Part shown: in pieces, positions 7,002 through 10,682 of the stretch
Layout of the letters: each line of letters begins with the position of its first letter
Position numbering within the stretch: position 1 is the first letter of the stretch
Origin: Bacteroidota bacterium
GTDB lineage: Bacteria > Bacteroidota > Bacteroidia > Chitinophagales > Saprospiraceae
Length of the DNA stretch: 10,682 bases
Direction of reading: 5' to 3'
Assembly: GCA_024280135.1 (NCBI GenBank)
Contig: JAJRQS010000034.1
Span: 1 to 10,682 of the forward strand
Notes under the pieces: generated by a model
The model's database searches: none
Told to the model about the DNA's origin: nothing
Seen by the model: only the letters and a program-made list of their open reading frames with translations
Program-made: the position numbers and the translations under genes

Positions 7002-8822
7002 TTATCCGTTCATTGACATCAAGAATTCTTCATTTGTAGCGGTATTACGCATTTGGCGAGTGATGAACTCCATGGCTTCATCTGGCTTCATGTCTGCTAG
7101 ATGTTTGCGCAAGATAAACATACGTTGAAGTTCATCTTTATCCATCAATAACTCTTCTCTACGTGTAGAAGATTTTGTCAAGTCGATGGCCGGGAAGATA
7201 CGCTTATTAGAAAGAGAACGATCTAATTGTAATTCCATATTACCTGTACCTTTAAATTCTTCAAAGATAACGGCATCCATTTTAGACCCTGTATCAGTCA
7301 AGGCTGTTGCCAAGATAGTTAGAGAACCACCATTTTCAATATTACGAGCCGCACCAAAGAATTTTTTAGGTTTTTGTAAAGCGTTAGCTTCGACACCACC
7401 AGAAAGTACTTTACCACTAGAAGGAGCAACCGTATTGTATGCTCTTGCCAAACGGGTGATAGAATCCAATAATACCACTACATCGTGTCCTGACTCTGTT
7501 AGTCTTTTCGCTTTTTCTAAAACCATCCCTGCTACTTTTACGTGGTTACTGGCTGGCTCGTCAAATGTAGAAGCTACTACTTCTGCGTTGACACTACGCT
7601 TCATGTCTGTTACTTCTTCAGGACGTTCGTCTATCAAAAGTACGATCATGTAACACTCAGGGTGATTTGTAGCAATCGCGTTTGCCATGTCTTTCAATAA
7701 GAAAGTTTTACCTGTTTTAGGTTGTGCTACTATCAATCCTCTTTGTCCTTTTCCGATAGGTGTGAACAAATCAATCATCCGAACCCCTAAATCTTTTCCT
7801 GTAGAATTTTTTGGCGTAAGCGTAAACTTCTCCTCAGGAAAAAGTGGCGTCAAATAATCAAAAGGAACTCGATCTTTAACCAACTTAGGATCCAATGCAT
7901 TGATTGCAGATACCTTTAATAAGGCAAAGTATTTTTCTCCCTCTTTTGGAGGTCTCACTAATCCTTGAACCGTATCCCCTGTTTTTAAACTAAACAACTT
8001 AACTTGAGAAGGAGAAACATAAATATCATCTGGAGACGATAAATAATTGTAATCTGCTGATCTCAAAAACCCATATCCATCTTGCATCATTTCCAATACG
8101 CCTTCTCCCTCGATGACACCATCTAATTCGACATTAAATCTTGGTTTCTTAGGAGCAGGTTTTCTAGGCGCTTGTGGACGTTGCGGACGATTATCATTTC
8201 TATTATCGTTCCGATTGTCATTTTTTTTATCATTGCGCTCTTGTCGATTGTTGCGATTATCGCTACGCTCCTGACGGTTGTTGCGATTATCATTTCTATT
8301 ATCGTTACGTTCCTCTTTTTCTTGGCGGTTGTTGCGCGTATCCGTACGGTCTTGTTTCGTATTATTCTGAGGCTTTCTACTTTTTTCTGGATTTGGGACT
8401 CTAGGCGACCTAGAAGAAACTTTTGTCGGAACTTGCCTTGTGGGCTTGTTAGATATTTGATTATCCATGCTACGTTCGACTTCCGTCAAACTATCCTCAA
8501 ACATATCTGCTTGTTTTTTCTTAGCTGGCTCAACCTTTTTAGCAACTGTTCTTTTTGTAGCAACAACCCGTTTAGGTGCATCTTTTTTAACAGATGGCTT
8601 GGCAGCAGCTGTTTTTTTCACTACTTTTTTCTTAGGAGCTGGACGGTGACGAGGTTTGTCAATCTCGATGTCCTCCTTTTTCTTAACGTTTGCTTGCTCG
8701 TCAAGAATTTTGAAAATTAAATCTTGTTTCGGTAATTTAGTGTAGCCTTTAATTTTTAGGTCTTGGGCAATTTCTTTAAGCTCATTAACAAGCTTAGATT
8801 GTAATTGGGCAATGTCGTACAT
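7002..8822 (-). CDS. rho: Transcription termination factor Rho with long disordered insert
   Basis: A 606-residue Rho; the E. coli protein is 419 residues. Rho is a hexameric RNA-dependent ATPase that ends transcription in the cytoplasm. Order: Rho_N helical domain (about 1-45); low-complexity insert (about 46-228), first Lys/Ala/Pro-rich and histone-H1-like (57-103), then Arg/Asn/Asp-rich (163-212); RNA-binding cold-shock-like domain (about 233-310) with DGYGFLRS (248-255) and [10 protein letters not shown]; and the RecA-like motor (about 340-606). Motor motifs present: Walker A QPKTGKT (367-373), DERPEEV with catalytic Glu399, Walker B VVVLLDS (448-454), Q-loop [21 protein letters not shown] region from 474, and R-loop [11 protein letters not shown] (525-535). 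All key residues are intact. The ATG at 8822 gives a full Rho_N domain. The gene diverges from serS and has a leader of about 150 bases. Confidence 0.98.
   Translation of the reverse strand: MYDIAQLQSKLVNELKEIAQDLKIKGYTKLPKQDLIFKILDEQANVKKKEDIEIDKPRHRPAPKKKVVKKTAAAKPSVKKDAPKRVVATKRTVAKKVEPAKKKQADMFEDSLTEVERSMDNQISNKPTRQVPTKVSSRSPRVPNPEKSRKPQNNTKQDRTDTRNNRQEKEERNDNRNDNRNNRQERSDNRNNRQERNDKKNDNRNDNRNDNRPQRPQAPRKPAPKKPRFNVELDGVIEGEGVLEMMQDGYGFLRSADYNYLSSPDDIYVSPSQVKLFSLKTGDTVQGLVRPPKEGEKYFALLKVSAINALDPKLVKDRVPFDYLTPLFPEEKFTLTPKNSTGKDLGVRMIDLFTPIGKGQRGLIVAQPKTGKTFLLKDMANAIATNHPECYMIVLLIDERPEEVTDMKRSVNAEVVASTFDEPASNHVKVAGMVLEKAKRLTESGHDVVVLLDSITRLARAYNTVAPSSGKVLSGGVEANALQKPKKFFGAARNIENGGSLTILATALTDTGSKMDAVIFEEFKGTGNMELQLDRSLSNKRIFPAIDLTKSSTRREELLMDKDELQRMFILRKHLADMKPDEAMEFITRQMRNTATNEEFLMSMNG
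8184..8336 (-). repeat. Arg/Asn/Asp-rich repetitive tract within rho
   Basis: This stretch codes for rho residues 163-213: repeated short units of the types RNNRQER and NDNR in varying order, with no hydrophobic residues. The DNA is also internally repetitive, with recurrent plus-strand words such as TTGCGATTATC and TTATCGTT. Such tracts change length easily by slippage or recombination. The protein segment is expected to be disordered and RNA-binding. Confidence 0.85.
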
Positions 8823-8904
8823 TTCTGTGCAAATAATTTAGGTGAGATCCAATTCTGGAAGTTAAAATAAAGGTCTAACGACCAAAATATGAAGTTTAAG
8901 ATTG

Positions 8905-8951
8905 AAGTCTCTTAGGTAAGATGCCTGAATAATAGGCAGAAAAAGAGACTT
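8905..8951 (-). promoter_or_regulatory. Hairpin in the rho mRNA leader
   Basis: A perfect 9-bp pairing (AAGTCTCTT at 8905-8913 with AAGAGACTT at 8943-8951) encloses a second 5-bp stem (TGCCT at 8922-8926 with AGGCA at 8934-8938). It lies in the predicted rho 5' leader, just after the inferred transcript start and about 80 bases before the ATG. It has no T-run directly behind it on the minus strand, so it is not an obvious terminator. It could be a stability or autoregulation element. Confidence 0.45.
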
Positions 8952-8977
8952 TCGATATGTGTTTAATTCGTCTAGGG

Positions 8978-9007
8978 CAAAGATAACTTAAAAAAGTGGA
9001 ACTGAAA
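8978..9007 (-). promoter_or_regulatory. rho promoter (Bacteroidota housekeeping type)
   Basis: On the minus strand TATCTTTG (8985 to 8978) matches the Bacteroidota -7 element TAnnTTTG perfectly. TTTC (9007 to 9004) lies 18 bases upstream and matches the -33 TTTG in three of four positions. The transcript should start near 8971, giving a leader of about 150 bases. Confidence 0.7.
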
Positions 9008-9011
9008 GTAT

Positions 9012-9019
9012 TATCTTTG
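9012..9019 (+). promoter_or_regulatory. serS promoter -7 element
   Basis: TATCTTTG is a perfect match to the Bacteroidota -7 element TAnnTTTG. The -33 region near 8985-8991 has only TT and no clear TTTG. The transcript should start near 9025, giving a leader of about 114 bases. The rest of that leader (to 9138) holds no structure I can support. The element is the mirror of the rho -7 element. Confidence 0.65.
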
Positions 9020-9138
9020 CATTTATAAAGAAATAAAGCTTTTTTTACTCTTTAAGTCTAGAAAAAGTGGCAATTTTGCCTTGAATTCTATGTGCAGAAC
9101 GCTGAGTTTTGCTTTTTGTTACAAATTTTCCGTTTTAT

Positions 9139-10419
9139 ATGCTAGAAATTAAGTTTTTAAGAGAGAATCCTGAGGTTGTGAAAGCGGGTTTGCGCAAGCG
9201 AAACTATGACGAGAACGCCCTTCAAGTCGTGGACAAAGCGATAAAGGTGGATGCAGACAGACGCCAATCCCAAACTTCTTTGGACAAGTTATTGGCAGAA
9301 TCCAACCAAGCTGCCAAAAAAATAGGTGCGCTTTATCAAGCTGGGGACAGAGAAGAAGCAGACAAGCTAAAAGCGATTGTCTCGGCCGCAAAAGGGGAGA
9401 TCAAAAATCTGGAAGCACATCTGGATAATACCGAAAAACAATTAGAAGACATCTTATTGTCTATTCCTAATATCCCGAATGCTGATGTCCCTTTCGGAAA
9501 AGGCGAAGATGACAATGAAGTTTTTCAAGCGTGGGATAAGCCTTTGCCTGAATTGCCTGAAAGTGCTGTTCCGCATTGGGATCTGGCGACAAAATATAAC
9601 ATTATAGACTTTGGGCTTGGCGCCAAGATAGCGGGTTCTGGCTTTGTACTCTTTCGGGGAAAGGGGGCAAAATTAGAACGTGCCTTGATTAATTTCTTTT
9701 TGGATGAAGCTGAAAAGGCTGGGTACGAAGAGATCATTCCGCCATTATTAGTTAATGAAGCATCGGCTCGGGGTACAGGGCAATTGCCAGATAAAGATGG
9801 TCAGATGTATTATGCCGAAAAGGATGATTTGTATCTAATACCGACCGCAGAAGTGCCCATCACGAATATATATAGAGATGTCATTTTGCAGGAAGAGGAC
9901 TTTCCTATCAAACTGACTGGACATACGCCTTGTTTTCGGAGAGAAGCTGGGGCACATGGATCTGAGGTGCGTGGATTGAATCGAGTGCATCAGTTTGACA
10001 AGGTAGAAATCGTTAGAATTGAGCACCCAAGTAAGTCGTATGAAGTCCTTGCGGAAATGTTGGATCATGTACGGGGTTTGTTAGATAAATTAGGATTACC
10101 ATACCGTATATTGAGGCTTTGCGGAGGGGACACTGGCTTTACGGCTGCCATTACCTATGATTTTGAAGTGTATTCCGCTGCCCAAAAGCGTTGGTTAGAA
10201 GTCAGTTCTGTTTCTAATTTTGAGACTTATCAAAGTAATAGATTGAAATTACGATATAGAGATAGTGAAGGAAAAAGACATTTAGCGCATACCTTAAATG
10301 GTAGTGCTTTAGCATTGGCCAGAATTGTAGCGGCTGTTTTAGAGAATAATCAAACAGAAGACGGGATTTTGATACCGAAGGTACTCGTTCCGTTTACAGG
10401 CTTTGCTGTCATCAATTAG
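9139..10419 (+). CDS. serS: Serine--tRNA ligase (seryl-tRNA synthetase)
   Basis: A 426-residue class II aminoacyl-tRNA synthetase of normal length that charges tRNA-Ser (and tRNA-Sec where present) with serine in the cytoplasm. The N-terminal antiparallel coiled coil that grips the tRNA long variable arm spans about residues 30-105. The catalytic core carries motif 1 around KAGYEEIIPPLLV (193-205), the serine-binding TAE (236-238), motif 2 FRREAG (266-271) with the following loop HGSEVRGLNRVHQF, and motif 3 LNGSALALAR (386-395). Motif 3 has Ala where E. coli has Gly at two positions; I recall this as common in Bacteroidota. The ATG at 9139 gives the usual MLEIKFLREN start; an in-frame TTG at 9109 would add ten hydrophobic residues and is rejected. 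No Shine-Dalgarno is visible. Confidence 0.98.
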   Translation: MLEIKFLRENPEVVKAGLRKRNYDENALQVVDKAIKVDADRRQSQTSLDKLLAESNQAAKKIGALYQAGDREEADKLKAIVSAAKGEIKNLEAHLDNTEKQLEDILLSIPNIPNADVPFGKGEDDNEVFQAWDKPLPELPESAVPHWDLATKYNIIDFGLGAKIAGSGFVLFRGKGAKLERALINFFLDEAEKAGYEEIIPPLLVNEASARGTGQLPDKDGQMYYAEKDDLYLIPTAEVPITNIYRDVILQEEDFPIKLTGHTPCFRREAGAHGSEVRGLNRVHQFDKVEIVRIEHPSKSYEVLAEMLDHVRGLLDKLGLPYRILRLCGGDTGFTAAITYDFEVYSAAQKRWLEVSSVSNFETYQSNRLKLRYRDSEGKRHLAHTLNGSALALARIVAAVLENNQTEDGILIPKVLVPFTGFAVIN

Positions 10420-10426
10420 GCGTAAT

Positions 10427-10460
10427 TATTGACATTAACGTTCTCTTATCAATATTTTTT
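10427..10460 (+). terminator. Possible weak terminator after serS
   Basis: TATTGA (10427-10432) can pair with TCAATA (10449-10454) across a 16-base loop, followed directly by six T residues. The stem is short and AT-rich, so this is only a candidate. Its position just after serS and before a separate promoter candidate is suitable. Confidence 0.3.
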
Positions 10461-10463
10461 CTC

Positions 10464-10492
10464 TTTGTATTGAACCTTAATCCCTATATTGG
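10464..10492 (+). promoter_or_regulatory. Candidate promoter for the YugP-like peptidase gene
   Basis: TTTG (10464-10467), a 17-base spacer, then TATATTGG (10485-10492), which matches TAnnTTTG at five of six fixed positions. The transcript would start near 10499, about 50 bases before the ATG. Spacing is slightly shorter than the usual 18-20. Confidence 0.4.
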
Positions 10493-10548
10493 GTGTTAAG
10501 TAGTTGAATAAATCACTTTTTGGCGCAAGCTGAAACAAAATAAAGAAT

Positions 10549-10682
10549 ATGTACGGTTTAATTATCATCAGTGTCGTTTTTACAGGTATCGGAATGTACT
10601 TGAGTAACACATTGAAAAGAAAGTTTAAAAAATATAGCCAAATGCCCACATCTAGTGGGTTGACGGGTGCCGAAATCGCCGA
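10549..10682 (+). CDS. YugP-like membrane zinc metallopeptidase, N-terminal part (partial)
   Basis: The first 44 codons of a gene cut by the right edge. The product starts MYGLIIISVVFTGIGMYLS, an N-terminal membrane helix (about 2-19). A basic segment follows (LKRKFKKYSQ, 22-31), then MPTSSGLTGAEIA (32-44). This pattern is the characteristic start of YugP-type neutral zinc metallopeptidases, a family of about 230 residues. The HExxH zinc site would lie beyond the window, so activity cannot be judged. It is 129 bases downstream of serS on the same strand, with its own promoter candidate. The family call rests on resemblance of this short N-terminus. Confidence 0.7.
   Translation, partial: MYGLIIISVVFTGIGMYLSNTLKRKFKKYSQMPTSSGLTGAEIA

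Noticed and set aside
8184..8336. CRISPR-like array
   Set aside because: The repeats are short, in frame and explained by the Arg/Asn/Asp protein tract of rho; there are no uniform repeats with unique spacers.
8172..8720. Long open frame on the plus strand, hydrophobic product
   Set aside because: It lies wholly antisense to the low-complexity part of rho; its Ile/Phe/Leu-rich product is the complement of Asn/Asp/Lys codons.
10449..10649. Small minus-strand open frame at the right end
   Set aside because: It is antisense to the start of the YugP-like gene and covers its promoter; it has no recognisable domain.

Overview
This window looks like a chromosomal segment from a Bacteroidota bacterium. 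The reasons are low GC, starts without Shine-Dalgarno sequences, copies of the Bacteroidota -7 promoter element (TAnnTTTG), SprB-type TDANGC surface repeats, a lipoprotein signal with charged residues just after the lipid Cys, and a Rho with a long disordered insert. Saprospiria or Flavobacteriia are plausible, but the sequence alone does not settle the class.

Layout. On the minus strand at the left end, a surface lipoprotein gene with four SprB-like repeats (1814 to 840) ends at a hairpin terminator. It is followed by an ECF sigma factor gene (753 to 214). The sigma gene overlaps by 4 bp (ATGA) a gene for a small-N-terminus, single-membrane-segment protein that runs off the window at base 1; it is placed like an anti-sigma factor or sigma partner. 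Divergent from the lipoprotein gene is a 4.8 kb plus-strand gene (2054 to 6886) for a 1610-residue protein. It joins a DEDD-type exonuclease-like domain, a Cys cluster, a complete RecQ (SF2) helicase, a winged-helix-rich linker and a complete but compact UvrD/Rep-like (SF1) helicase. It converges on rho (8822 to 7002, minus) and the two share a symmetrical bidirectional terminator. rho and serS (9139 to 10419, plus) diverge from a 316-base region in which two perfect -7 elements form an inverted repeat. After serS comes the start of a YugP-like membrane zinc-metallopeptidase gene, cut by the right edge.

Function. rho and serS are housekeeping genes. The left cluster is a cell-surface and signalling module. 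The exonuclease-RecQ-UvrD fusion is the most unusual item: it packs two helicases of different superfamilies and a possible nuclease into one chain, pointing to DNA repair, replication-fork processing or defence against foreign DNA. It stands alone, with no neighbouring defence genes, integrase or tRNA, so a defence role is conjecture. I saw no CRISPR array, tRNA, rRNA, insertion sequence or attachment site.
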